From the NCBI RefSeq assembly GCF_002210425.1, contig NZ_MWQK01000002.1:1-64000 (forward strand): a stretch of 64,000 bases of DNA. Reading direction: 5' to 3'. The first letter of the stretch is position 1; each line of letters starts with the position of its first letter. Positions 32,780-41,502 of this stretch are shown here, piece after piece. The stretch is from Fibrobacter sp. UWB2 (lineage in GTDB: Bacteria; Fibrobacterota; Fibrobacteria; Fibrobacterales; Fibrobacteraceae). Below the pieces are notes generated by a model. That model had not been told where the DNA came from. It searched no databases and saw only the letters and a program-made list of their open reading frames with translations. Both the position numbers and the translations under genes were made by a program.

Positions 32780-33345
32780 TGCGCGTTATTAAGCAAAAAC
32801 CGATGACCGTCATCGAACGCCTTTACATTTTCGAGGCGATTCGCGGTCTGTGGACAACCCTTAAGCATGCGGCTCGTGGCTTGTTCCGCTATGAAGAACT
32901 TCCGACGATTTCTTATCCGGAAGGTCAGCCCGAAATCCGCAATACCTACCGTGCCAAGCACCGCTTGATGCTTCGCCCGGATGGTACGCCTCGCTGTGTC
33001 GCCTGCGGCATGTGCGCTGCGGCTTGCCCTGCCCACTGCATCTTCATTGAAGCAACGCAGAGCGATGACCCGCGTATCGAAAAGCGCGTGATGCGCTTTG
33101 ACATCGACCACTTGACTTGCGTGTTCTGCGGTCTTTGCGCAGAAGCTTGCCCGGTCGATGCCCTCCGCATGGATACGAAGCAAATCATTTTCGAACACCG
33201 TTCCCGCGAAGACTTCGTGGCACACCTTTACGATCTCACCAACTGGGATCCGAAGGATTACCCGAATGACGAACAGAGCCAGATGGCTCCGGGCGGTACA
33301 AAGAATGCCGAGGCCCGCAAGGTCTGGGGCATGGAGGTCAAATAA
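32779..33345 (+). CDS. nuoI: NADH-quinone oxidoreductase subunit I
   Basis: 188 residues, 23-kDa TYKY-type ferredoxin subunit with two [4Fe-4S] sites (N6a/N6b): CVACGMCAAACPAHCI and CVFCGLCAEACPVDAL. Passes electrons between NuoG and NuoB. One-base overlaps (TAATG) on both sides. Confidence 0.94.
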   Translation: MRVIKQKPMTVIERLYIFEAIRGLWTTLKHAARGLFRYEELPTISYPEGQPEIRNTYRAKHRLMLRPDGTPRCVACGMCAAACPAHCIFIEATQSDDPRIEKRVMRFDIDHLTCVFCGLCAEACPVDALRMDTKQIIFEHRSREDFVAHLYDLTNWDPKDYPNDEQSQMAPGGTKNAEARKVWGMEVK

Positions 33346-33887
33346 TGCTTGCATTGATTTATTTCATTGTCCTCGCAGTAATCGCAGTCGGCAGTGCCGT
33401 TTGCGTGCTCCTCTCTAGACACCCGCTTTATGGCGCCCTCTCGCTGGTCGCCTCGATGGTGTCCCTTGCCGGTATCTACGGCCTTCTCGGAAGCCCGTTC
33501 CTCGGCGTCGTGCAGATTATGGTCTATGCAGGTGCAATCATGATGCTCCTCACGTTCGTAATCATGGTCTTGAATGGCGCCCGTGACTCCCACACGCCGA
33601 TGTTTGACAAGGTTTCGCTCTTTGTGATTCCCGCCGTCATCGTGCTTGCCGGTCTCGTGGGCTTTGCCCTCGTCCGCGCTCCGATCGCATTCGATGCTGC
33701 AACGGTTCGCGGTTCTGTGGCAATCACTTCCAAGACTCTCTTTGATGTAGCTCAGAGCGGCCCAGGTTACTTCGTACTTTTCGAAGTCCTCGGTGTGCTT
33801 CTGCTTTCTGCCATGGGTGCCGCAGTGCTTCTCGCCAAGAAGCGCCTTGGTTCTGTGGAATCCGAAAAAACGGAGGATAAACACTAA
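33345..33887 (+). CDS. nuoJ: NADH-quinone oxidoreductase subunit J
   Basis: 180 residues with five predicted membrane helices. The conserved third helix region GVVQIMVYAGAIMMLLTFVI, containing the pi-bulge helix motif, identifies NuoJ. Overlaps nuoK start by one base. Confidence 0.92.
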   Translation: MLALIYFIVLAVIAVGSAVCVLLSRHPLYGALSLVASMVSLAGIYGLLGSPFLGVVQIMVYAGAIMMLLTFVIMVLNGARDSHTPMFDKVSLFVIPAVIVLAGLVGFALVRAPIAFDAATVRGSVAITSKTLFDVAQSGPGYFVLFEVLGVLLLSAMGAAVLLAKKRLGSVESEKTEDKH

Positions 33888-34201
33888 TGGAACTCCAAGC
33901 TATATATGTTCAGATCTTGGCCCTGGTCATTTTCGCCATCGGCCTCATGGTCGCGGTCTCTCGCCGCAATGTGTTCTTTGTGCTGATGGGCGTTGAACTT
34001 GCCCTGAACGCCGTGAACCTTTCCTTCGTGGGCTTTGCAAAGACGCTCCCTGCGGAGGCAAGCATTGTGGGCCAGGTGGTTCCGCTGTTCTCCATTGCAG
34101 TCGCTGCAGCTGAAGCTTGCGTCGGTCTTGCTATGGTCATTCTCATTTTCCGCAACCGTGAAAGCGTTGACGCCGACACGTATTCTAACATGAAGGGGTA
34201 A
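33887..34201 (+). CDS. nuoK: NADH-quinone oxidoreductase subunit K
   Basis: 104 residues, three membrane helices. GVELALNAVNLSFVGFA with the essential Glu in helix II and AAEACVGLAMVILIFRNR with a second membrane Glu in helix III mark NuoK, part of the proton path. Six-nt gap to nuoL. Confidence 0.93.
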   Translation: MELQAIYVQILALVIFAIGLMVAVSRRNVFFVLMGVELALNAVNLSFVGFAKTLPAEASIVGQVVPLFSIAVAAAEACVGLAMVILIFRNRESVDADTYSNMKG

Positions 34202-34207
34202 TAAGCA

Positions 34208-36151
34208 ATGATTTCTCTTGGTTTGATACCTCTCTTCCCGTTGTTGGGATGCATTATCCTCGGTGCTATCGCCGTTATTTCTGCGGGCAGCAAGAAGGGA
34301 CCTGCTGAAGGTTTCGTTGGAACGCTCGCAGTCCTCTTCCCGGCGCTTTCCTTTGCAGGTGTTGCTCTCCTTTCGCTCAATATGCCGGATGGCGGCATCC
34401 GTGAAACGCTCTGCAACTGGATTGACATCCCGATGTTCCGTGTGGATATCGGATTCCTGTTCGATGGTCTTTCCCGCATCATGCTCCTGTTCGTGACAGG
34501 CATCGGCTCTCTCATCGCTCTCTACTCGATCGGTTACATGCACGGCGACCGCGGCTTTGCCCGTTACTTCGCCTACATCAACCTCTTCTTGTTCAGCATG
34601 ATCGTGCTTGTGCTCTCGGACAACTTGCTCCTCACGTTCCTCGGTTGGGAAGGCGTGGGGCTCTGCTCCTACCTCCTTATCGGTTTCTGGAACAAGGATA
34701 TCAAGAATTGCCATGCCGCAAACAAGGCTTTCATCGTGAACCGCGTGGGCGATATCGGCTTCTTGCTCGGTATGCTCTGCCTCGTGACGATCGGTGGCTC
34801 TGCTATCCTCAACTACGATGTGCTTTCGAACTTCATCAGCATGGTCATCAGCGGTAACCACGTTGAATTGGTCATCCCGGTTCTCTCCGTGGCTGGCATC
34901 CTCTTCTTCATCGGTTGCACGGGTAAGTCCGCTCAGATTCCGCTTCTCACCTGGCTTCCGGATGCTATGGCGGGTCCGACTCCGGTTTCTGCATTGATCC
35001 ATGCCGCAACGATGGTGACTTCTGGTGTCTATTTGCTCGCCCGTCTTGGCAGCATGTTTGCCCTCCTCCCGGTCGTACTCGACATTATCGTGGTGGTCGG
35101 TATGCTCACTGCTTTCTGGGCTGCAGTTGCAGGTCTTTTCCAGAACGACATCAAGAAGGTTCTTGCTTACTCTACCATTAGCCAGCTCGGTTACATGTTC
35201 ATGGCTTCTGGTGTTTGCGCCTTTGACGCTTCTATCTTCCACGTGTTTACGCACGCCTTCTTCAAGGCGGCGCTCTTCCTTGGCGCTGGTGCCGTGATTC
35301 ACGCTCTCTCGGGCGAACAGGACATGCGCAAGATGGGTGGCCTTTTGAAGAAGACTCCGGTGACTGCCTGCGTGATGATCTTTGCATTCCTCGCGATTGT
35401 CGGCTTCCCGGGCTTCTCCGGTTTCTGGTCCAAGGACCTGATTCTCGAAAAGATTTTCATGAGTGGCACGATGGGCCAGGCTGTTTACGTCGTGGGCCTC
35501 ATTACCGCTGTGATTACCGCTGTCTACATGGGTCGCCTCATTATCCTTACGTTCTTCGGTAGCTACCGCGGTTCTAAGGAAAGTGAAGAACACATCCACG
35601 AAGCTCCGGCTGTCATGCTCATCCCGATGGTGATTCTCGCTTTCGGTGCCGTGTTTGCCGGTTACCTCTGGGCTGATTCCATCGGCATCAAGTTCTTTGC
35701 TGAAACGCTCGCTCCGGTCGTTGGCGCCGCACAGGCTTACAACACTCCGGCTGTGGTAGCCCATGTGAACCCGGTGGTCTTTGCCGCTCTCGGTACGGTG
35801 GCTGCCCTTCTCGGTATGTTCATCGCTTACAAGATTTACGCCAATGCCCGTATCCCGGCTGCTAAGGGTAGCTCCGCTCCTGAAGGTGGCAAGGCTACGT
35901 GGACGTTCCTGTTCGATTCCATCCACAAGTACGTGGGCATCATCCCGGTTAACGTGCTTGCATGGATTTGCGATGTCGTTGTCGACAAGATTCTCGCGGC
36001 TGCCCAGTGGACGATTGGTGCAATCGCAACGATTCTCGGTGACGGCGCCGCCTCGTTCCAGGTGCGCAAGGTTCGCCTCCAGATTGCCCTTAGCATTCTT
36101 GGGCTGGTGGCGTTGTTGGCTATTGTTATTTTGACTGGAGGTACTCTCTAA
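34208..36151 (+). CDS. nuoL: NADH-quinone oxidoreductase subunit L
   Basis: 647 residues, antiporter-like subunit with about 16 helices and the long lateral helix at the C-terminus. Motifs: LTFLGWEGVGLCSYLLIGFW, AFIVNRVGDIGFLLG, LPDAMAGPTPVSALIHAATM and DIKKVLAYSTISQLGYM. Pumps ions as part of the membrane arm. One-base overlap with nuoM. Confidence 0.95.
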   Translation: MISLGLIPLFPLLGCIILGAIAVISAGSKKGPAEGFVGTLAVLFPALSFAGVALLSLNMPDGGIRETLCNWIDIPMFRVDIGFLFDGLSRIMLLFVTGIGSLIALYSIGYMHGDRGFARYFAYINLFLFSMIVLVLSDNLLLTFLGWEGVGLCSYLLIGFWNKDIKNCHAANKAFIVNRVGDIGFLLGMLCLVTIGGSAILNYDVLSNFISMVISGNHVELVIPVLSVAGILFFIGCTGKSAQIPLLTWLPDAMAGPTPVSALIHAATMVTSGVYLLARLGSMFALLPVVLDIIVVVGMLTAFWAAVAGLFQNDIKKVLAYSTISQLGYMFMASGVCAFDASIFHVFTHAFFKAALFLGAGAVIHALSGEQDMRKMGGLLKKTPVTACVMIFAFLAIVGFPGFSGFWSKDLILEKIFMSGTMGQAVYVVGLITAVITAVYMGRLIILTFFGSYRGSKESEEHIHEAPAVMLIPMVILAFGAVFAGYLWADSIGIKFFAETLAPVVGAAQAYNTPAVVAHVNPVVFAALGTVAALLGMFIAYKIYANARIPAAKGSSAPEGGKATWTFLFDSIHKYVGIIPVNVLAWICDVVVDKILAAAQWTIGAIATILGDGAASFQVRKVRLQIALSILGLVALLAIVILTGGTL

Positions 36152-37791
36152 TGCTGTTACATCTCCTTGTCCTCGCCCCGTTCGTTGCCGCCATTCTCAT
36201 GGTGATGACGTCCAAGGAAGACTCCAAGTCTTCTTCCCGCCTTGCCATTCTGATGGGCATCGGCTTTACCGCCATGTCTGTCGCCTTGATTGCAGGCGGT
36301 AGCGTTTCGACGGAAGCTATTGAATGGTTCCAGATTCCTGGTTGCAAGGGACCTGTCTACTACTACCTCACAAGTCACGGACTTGCCTCCTGGATGGTGT
36401 TCCTCTCCAGCGGCCTTTCTCTCGTGGCTTTGATTTCTGCACGTGCAATTACTTGCAGAAGCTATCGCAACTTCGCTATCGGCATCTTCTCCTTGATGGG
36501 CGCCATGAACGGCACCTTCCTTGCAGCTGATGCAGTGCTCTTCTTCTTCTTCTTCGAAGCCATGGTGATTCCGGCTGCGGTTCTCATCGCTGGTTTCGGT
36601 GGCAAGGACAGAATGAAGGCTGCGATGACGTTTGCGATTTACACGTTGGTCGGTTCTGCTCCGATGATGGTCGCTCTCTGGTACATCTTGACGATCGCCG
36701 ATAACTCGACGCTCATCTCGCTCGCCGTTGCTGTCCAGGGCCTCCCGGAAGGAACCCAGAACGTGCTTCTCGTGTGCTTCCTCTTGGCATTCCTCGTGAA
36801 AACTCCGATTTTCCCGTTCCACGGCTGGCAGGCGATCACTTACGCTGAAGCTCCGGCTCCGCTCTCTGCAATCCTCACGGGTGCAATGAGTAAGGCTGGC
36901 GTGTTTGGCTTTATCGTCTGGATCCTCCCGATTTTCCCGCTTTCGATGAACGCAGTCTCCTGCATGATGTGGCTTGGCCTCTTCACGGCAGTTTACGGCG
37001 CTCTCATGGCTCTCCGCGCAACGGATGGCAAGAAACTCCTTGCTTTCAGCTCCATGGGCCACTTGGGTCTCGCTGTGGCTGGCGTGTTCAGCCTCTCCGA
37101 AGCTATGCTTCCGGCTGTGCTCGTGTTGCTCGTCGCTCACGGCATTTCGGCTGGCGCTCAGTTCTACCTCATGGGTATTGCAGAACGCATGGCGGGTACG
37201 CGCGAACTTGATCAGCTTGGCGGTCTTTCTTCCAAGAATCCGGTGTTCTCGACACTCTTTGGCTTTGCCGGCGTGATGGCTCTCGCTGTTCCTGGTACGG
37301 CAGGCTTTGTCGGTGAATTCTCCGTGCTCCTCGCTTTGTGGGACATGGGTCCGCTTCCGGCTCTCGTGGCAGGTTTCACCTTGATTCTCTCCGCTGCATA
37401 TATGCTCCGCTTCATCCAGAAGGTCATCTTCGGTAAGCAGGCTCGTGAATACGAAGAAGGCCGTCGCACGATGCCGCTCGAAGGCGTTAGCATCGCCGTG
37501 ATGCTCTTGCTCCTCCTCGTGTTCGGTTTCCACCCGGCATACGTGACGGATACCCTCAACGAAGTTGAAACGACCGAAGATCCGGCTGCAGTCCAGGTGC
37601 TGAACAGCGCTGCTCTCAATAACGGCGAAGCTCCGATGACTGCCGAAGAAATCCACCAGTTGGATTCGACGCTTGCCGCAGCCGGCTTCAAGGATGACGA
37701 ACGCGCTTCGATCATCGCTCAGATGAAGGGCGACGCTTCCGCTGATGCAAAATCTGAAAAATCTGTGAAGGAGGCTTCCGATGCTAAGTAA
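36151..37791 (+). CDS. nuoM: NADH-quinone oxidoreductase subunit M
   Basis: 546 residues, antiporter-like. Motifs: FFFEAMVIPAAVLIAGFGGK with the key Glu, FPFHGWQAITYAEAPAPLSA and KKLLAFSSMGHLGLAVAG. After the last helix there is a soluble tail of about 75 residues (from about 470; rich in Ala/Asp/Glu/Lys) not typical of NuoM. Overlaps nuoN by 11 nt. Confidence 0.94.
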   Translation: MLLHLLVLAPFVAAILMVMTSKEDSKSSSRLAILMGIGFTAMSVALIAGGSVSTEAIEWFQIPGCKGPVYYYLTSHGLASWMVFLSSGLSLVALISARAITCRSYRNFAIGIFSLMGAMNGTFLAADAVLFFFFFEAMVIPAAVLIAGFGGKDRMKAAMTFAIYTLVGSAPMMVALWYILTIADNSTLISLAVAVQGLPEGTQNVLLVCFLLAFLVKTPIFPFHGWQAITYAEAPAPLSAILTGAMSKAGVFGFIVWILPIFPLSMNAVSCMMWLGLFTAVYGALMALRATDGKKLLAFSSMGHLGLAVAGVFSLSEAMLPAVLVLLVAHGISAGAQFYLMGIAERMAGTRELDQLGGLSSKNPVFSTLFGFAGVMALAVPGTAGFVGEFSVLLALWDMGPLPALVAGFTLILSAAYMLRFIQKVIFGKQAREYEEGRRTMPLEGVSIAVMLLLLLVFGFHPAYVTDTLNEVETTEDPAAVQVLNSAALNNGEAPMTAEEIHQLDSTLAAAGFKDDERASIIAQMKGDASADAKSEKSVKEASDAK

Positions 37792-39265
37792 TCTTGTTTT
37801 TCTCTTGCCGGTAATCTTCGTGGTCTTGGGCGGCATGGTGGCTCTCGCTGCTGAACCGTTCTTGCGCGACGAAAACAAGCACAAGGTTCTTCCTTGGGTG
37901 GCTGCTTTCTTCATTGCTCTTGGCGTTGCCGCTTTGTACTACGCAAAGACCGAAGCTCTCTTGAACCTTTACGCGATGGACCCAGTTCGCCGCGTGCTTT
38001 GCGCTGCAATCCTCCTCTGCGGTTTCCTCGGCATTTCGGGCCTCCAGTGGACTCTTGGCCGAGAACAGTTCAAGGGCGGTGAAGCTTATGGCCTCATGAT
38101 GCTTGCTACTAGCGGTGCCATGCTCATGACTCAGGCTATCGACTTTGTTGCCTTGTTCATTGCAATGGAACTCACGAGCTTCCCGATTTACGCTCTCGTG
38201 GGCATCCGTCGTAAGGACGTGAATGCAAACGAAGGCGTGTTCAAGTACTTTGTTTCGGGTGCTGTTTTCAGCGCTATCTTCCTCTACGGTGTTTCGCTCA
38301 TTTACGGTGCAACGGGTTCGACGCATTTCTGCGGTCACGTGCTCGAAGGCCGTATGGCAATCTACAGCGTCGGTATGCTCTTTGTGATTGCTGGCCTCCT
38401 CTTCAAGGCTGGCGCTGCTCCGCTCCACTTCTGGGTGGCTGATGTCTATACGGGCGCCTCTGTTGCCGTGACGGGCTTTATGGCCGCTGTCGTGAAGGTC
38501 GGTGCTCTTGCCGCTCTCGGTACGGTCTGGGTAAGCGTTCTCGTGACGCGCTCCGGTGCCGAAGCGGTGTGGAACCTCGCCGAAAAGGTGACTGTCGCAA
38601 ATCCGTCCAAGCCGCTCTTCTACGTGGTCTTGGTGGTTGCTCTCCTCTCCATGGTGATAGGTGCATTTAGTGGCCTTGCTCAAAAGTCTGTGCGTCGCAT
38701 CTTGGCATTCTCTGCTGTGATGAACGCTGGCTTTATCGTGATTGGTCTCTTGGTCCCGAATTACCTCGGCAAGGGCGAAATCCAGATGGGCCCGATGTTC
38801 TACTTCCTCATCACTTATGCGATTGCCTCTGCGGGCGCCTTGACGGGTATTGCCTACATGTCGGGCAAGGATGATTGCAAGGAAAATCTCGAAGACCTCC
38901 AGGGTGCAGGTCGCCGCCGTCCGTTTGTGGCTCTTGGCGTTGCCGTGTGCCTTGCTTCTCTTGCTGGCCTTCCGCCGGTTGCTGGTTTCCTCGCCAAGTT
39001 CACGCTGTTCACCGAAGCCTTCAATGCTGACCTCGGCTGGCTTGCCGCTATCGGCTTTGGCCTCTCCTTGGTGGCTGCAGTTTACTACCTCCGCATTGCC
39101 TATGTGCTCTTTGCCCCGGCAAAGGACGACAAGTGCTGCGGTGGTGACCATATCTGCTGCAAGTCGAACTACGCATACGTTTACTTGCTCCGCTTTGCTG
39201 TTGCCGTGTCCGCTATCGCACTCCTCGTGATTAGCGCTCGCCCGGCTCTTGCTTTGATCGGCTAG
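37781..39265 (+). CDS. nuoN: NADH-quinone oxidoreductase subunit N
   Basis: 494 residues, antiporter-like. Motifs: FIAMELTSFPIYALVGIRRK, APLHFWVADVYTGASVAVTG, KSVRRILAFSAVMNAGF and LASLAGLPPVAGFLAKFTLF. A short loop near residues 450-461 carries four Cys as KCCGGDHICCKS between two helices, which is unusual for NuoN and could bind a metal. Last gene of the operon. Confidence 0.94.
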   Translation: MLSNLVFLLPVIFVVLGGMVALAAEPFLRDENKHKVLPWVAAFFIALGVAALYYAKTEALLNLYAMDPVRRVLCAAILLCGFLGISGLQWTLGREQFKGGEAYGLMMLATSGAMLMTQAIDFVALFIAMELTSFPIYALVGIRRKDVNANEGVFKYFVSGAVFSAIFLYGVSLIYGATGSTHFCGHVLEGRMAIYSVGMLFVIAGLLFKAGAAPLHFWVADVYTGASVAVTGFMAAVVKVGALAALGTVWVSVLVTRSGAEAVWNLAEKVTVANPSKPLFYVVLVVALLSMVIGAFSGLAQKSVRRILAFSAVMNAGFIVIGLLVPNYLGKGEIQMGPMFYFLITYAIASAGALTGIAYMSGKDDCKENLEDLQGAGRRRPFVALGVAVCLASLAGLPPVAGFLAKFTLFTEAFNADLGWLAAIGFGLSLVAAVYYLRIAYVLFAPAKDDKCCGGDHICCKSNYAYVYLLRFAVAVSAIALLVISARPALALIG

Positions 39266-39272
39266 TAAAACT

Positions 39273-39381
39273 TGTCATTCCTCTTCGAGGTTTGATCGCT
39301 GCGAGTATCAAATGCGAGTTCACAAGTGGCCTCTCGCTTGATACCCTTGCATGTCATTCCCGCCTCCGAGCGGGAATCTCC
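39273..39381 (-). repeat. Interspersed hairpin repeats after the nuo operon
   Basis: At 39353-39381, read on the minus strand, arms ATTCCCGC and GCGGGAAT surround TCGGAG with edges GGAG and GAC, a covarying version of the 7218/40822 element. A related GTCATTCCTCTTCGAGG starts near 39273. Between them are two inverted words GTATCAAATGCGAG and CTCGCTTGATAC (about 39304-39343). Confidence 0.7.
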
Positions 39382-39394
39382 ATTACAGAAATGA

Positions 39395-39430
39395 AAAACA
39401 TCTCGGCGTGAATGCCGGGATGTTTTTTTT
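39395..39430 (+). terminator. Rho-independent terminator of the nuo operon
   Basis: AACATC (39397-39402) pairs with GATGTT, with an inner CGGC/GCCG stem, followed by TTTTTTTT. Confidence 0.85.
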
Positions 39431-39462
39431 GTATTTTGTTCTTGAAAAAGGAAATTTCTAAT

Positions 39463-40221
39463 ATGACAACTCCGAAAAGTGTTGAAAAGAACAAAGAGAC
39501 GTTTAAAGGGACTCTGATTTTTTGGCTTTGTGAAATTATGGGTGAATTGGGAATTCACTGTTTTGTTAGTGGCAGAACCCTAAGAGGTTTGCTCTATTTG
39601 TCTATGACCATTATTTCTTGCTTTATCATTCCTCTTGCAGTTCCCTTTGTAATGTTCTTAGGGAAACCTATGTATGGCTTGGACTTGATTGCAGGAATAA
39701 TGATTTTTATTGTGACTGTGCTTGTTTTTATAGATGCGTGGACAATTGGGAACGGCCATTATGAAAATAAAATAAATGGCAAGAAGTATAGGGGTGGCTT
39801 ATGGATGAAAGTAGTAGCTATTCTAGGGCTTGTTTTAAATTTGACTTACGTGGTTTTTGGGGGATATTTTTTTAATATGTCTGAAACCATAAGTAATGAT
39901 TTAAAAACACGGGTCGTAACGGTTTTGAATGCTGGTGTTGACGATTATTTGGAAAAACAAGGGTTGTTTTTTGATAAGGAACATCAAATAGGAAGTTTTG
40001 AACAGATTGGTTATGCATCACATTTTAAATATTTTGATTTTATAGATTTGAATGCAGGATTGAAGATATCTTATAAACTCAATTTTGGATGTCCTCATCA
40101 ATCAATATGGACGATAACACCTTCTATAGTTGATGGAAAATTGAAATGGAATGTAACAGAACCGGAAGATACAAGGTGCTCTGAATTTTTTCCATTGAAG
40201 TTGAATTTGAAAGAAAAATGA
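39463..40221 (+). CDS. Membrane protein with TM2-like N-terminus, unknown function
   Basis: 252 residues from ATG 39463 (AAAAAGGAAA upstream). The stretch FWLCEIMGELGIHCFVSGRT followed by LRGLLYLSMTI resembles the TM2 domain pattern (G-x-H-x-F-x-x-G-x-x-x-x-G-x-x-x-L). Four hydrophobic helices in residues 15-150, then a soluble C-terminal domain of about 115 residues with Cys pairs. Codon use is much more AT-rich than the nuo genes before it, suggesting a different origin or low expression. The next gene starts 7 nt later. Confidence 0.6.
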   Translation: MTTPKSVEKNKETFKGTLIFWLCEIMGELGIHCFVSGRTLRGLLYLSMTIISCFIIPLAVPFVMFLGKPMYGLDLIAGIMIFIVTVLVFIDAWTIGNGHYENKINGKKYRGGLWMKVVAILGLVLNLTYVVFGGYFFNMSETISNDLKTRVVTVLNAGVDDYLEKQGLFFDKEHQIGSFEQIGYASHFKYFDFIDLNAGLKISYKLNFGCPHQSIWTITPSIVDGKLKWNVTEPEDTRCSEFFPLKLNLKEK

Positions 40222-40228
40222 ACTAAAT

Positions 40229-40798
40229 ATGGTTTGTTCAAAGTGTGGTGAAAAGTTCGATTATTACGAGCCTTGCTGCCCGTGGTGCGGGGCTCCGAAA
40301 CCGGTTGAAGAACCGAAATCGGCTGGCAATGTTTCGCCCATGGAGGAGTCTTCGGAAAAAGAGGACGAATGCGTCACGTTTGAGTCTAAGAGAGACCATG
40401 ATGGCGCTTTTGAAATTGCGCGCCAGCACGTTGGTTCGATTCTGAGTCTTTGTCTTGGTCTTTTCCTATTTCGCACAGATGATATGTTCTGTTTGGTGTT
40501 ATCACTATTCTTTGTGATAGGTGCCCCTTTTATATTCTTAAATGCGCGTTTTTTAGCAAAAGTTGTCCATAAAGTCAAATGCTACAAGGATAGGTTTGTG
40601 TTATGTACATGTTATGATGAGATGGCTTTTTCTTTCGATAAGGCGAATCGGCCTGAAATGAAAATTAGTGTATTTGATGGTTACAACACAATTGTTTTTC
40701 AAAACAGTCAATATCGAAAAACATTCATTGTCTGCGAGCGTGATTTTCCTGAAGTTGTGAAGGCGATGAAGAGGGTCTACGGCATATCGGCTGAATAA
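40229..40798 (+). CDS. Zinc-ribbon membrane protein, unknown function
   Basis: 189 residues. N-terminal zinc ribbon VCSKCGEKFDYYEPCCPWCG (two CxxC knuckles), a charged linker, two hydrophobic helices (about residues 72-110) and a C-terminal beta-rich domain that may be PH-like. Like its upstream neighbour it is AT-rich in its second half; the two form a probable two-gene unit. No function can be assigned. Confidence 0.6.
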   Translation: MVCSKCGEKFDYYEPCCPWCGAPKPVEEPKSAGNVSPMEESSEKEDECVTFESKRDHDGAFEIARQHVGSILSLCLGLFLFRTDDMFCLVLSLFFVIGAPFIFLNARFLAKVVHKVKCYKDRFVLCTCYDEMAFSFDKANRPEMKISVFDGYNTIVFQNSQYRKTFIVCERDFPEVVKAMKRVYGISAE

Positions 40799-40821
40799 AA
40801 TTTTTATTATTTAGATGAAAT

Positions 40822-40851
40822 GGAGATGCCCGCTCAGAGGCGGGCATGACA
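40822..40851 (+). repeat. Interspersed hairpin repeat (ATGCCCGC type)
   Basis: Arms ATGCCCGC and GCGGGCAT around TCAGAG, edges GGAG and GACA. Differs from the 7218 copy by one loop base. A partial echo GCCTGCGGGCATGA follows at 40877-40890. Confidence 0.85.
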
Positions 40852-40903
40852 AAATAAAAAAGTTGATCTTATTAATGCCTGCGGGCATGAAAAAGGAATT
40901 ATT

Positions 40904-41389
40904 ATGGACAAAATTTATCGTTCTGGTATTGGTTTTGATGTTCACAAGCTGGTGGAAGGCCGCAAGTGCATTATCGGCGGCGTGGACATCCCGTACGAAA
41001 AGGGCTTGCTCGGCCACAGCGATGCTGACGTGCTTTTGCATGCCATTAGCGATGCTTTGCTCGGCGCTGCAGGCCTCGGCGACATCGGCACGTACTTCCC
41101 GGATACGGACCCGGCATTCAAGGGCGCTGACAGCTTGGAACTTTTGCGCAAGGTCGGAGAAGAAGTCAAGAAGGCTGGCTACGAAATCATCAACATCGAT
41201 AGCATTGTGATGTGCGAACGCCCGAAGGTGAATCCGCACAAGGAACAAATGAAGGCAAATATTGCCCGCGTGCTTGGCCTTGATGTGAAACAGATTGGTA
41301 TCAAAGGCACGACGACCGAAAAGCTTGGCTTCACGGGTCGCGGCGAAGGTATCGCAAGCCAGGCCGTTGTGATGGTGCGCTCTATTTAA
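40904..41389 (+). CDS. ispF: 2-C-methyl-D-erythritol 2,4-cyclodiphosphate synthase
   Basis: 161 residues, the normal family length. Fifth step of the MEP isoprenoid pathway, forming the cyclodiphosphate with release of CMP. Zn ligands and active site are visible: [40 protein letters not shown], and the C-terminal [31 protein letters not shown] precedes the ATG. Followed by a terminator. Confidence 0.95.
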   Translation: MDKIYRSGIGFDVHKLVEGRKCIIGGVDIPYEKGLLGHSDADVLLHAISDALLGAAGLGDIGTYFPDTDPAFKGADSLELLRKVGEEVKKAGYEIINIDSIVMCERPKVNPHKEQMKANIARVLGLDVKQIGIKGTTTEKLGFTGRGEGIASQAVVMVRSI

Positions 41390-41413
41390 TTGAACTCGCG
41401 GCACGGTTATATT

Positions 41414-41448
41414 CCCGGCTGGGTTTTAATCCCGGTCGGGCTTTTTTT
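41414..41448 (+). terminator. Rho-independent terminator of ispF
   Basis: CCCG..TGGG pairs with CCCG..CGGG (41414-41440), interrupted by one internal mismatch pair, followed by CTTTTTTT. Confidence 0.7.
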
Positions 41449-41502
41449 GTCCGTAATATATTTTGTATATTATAGCTTGTAGGTAATTTGGAAGGAGTGT
41501 TT

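Noticed and set aside
33884-35926. A 680-codon open frame on the minus strand opposite nuoK and nuoL
   Set aside because: It is a mirror of highly biased codon use in the nuo genes; its translation is low-complexity Glu/His/Arg-rich with no motif. Similar long antisense frames lie opposite nuoM (36157-37914), nuoN and the HD-GYP gene (11182-12954).
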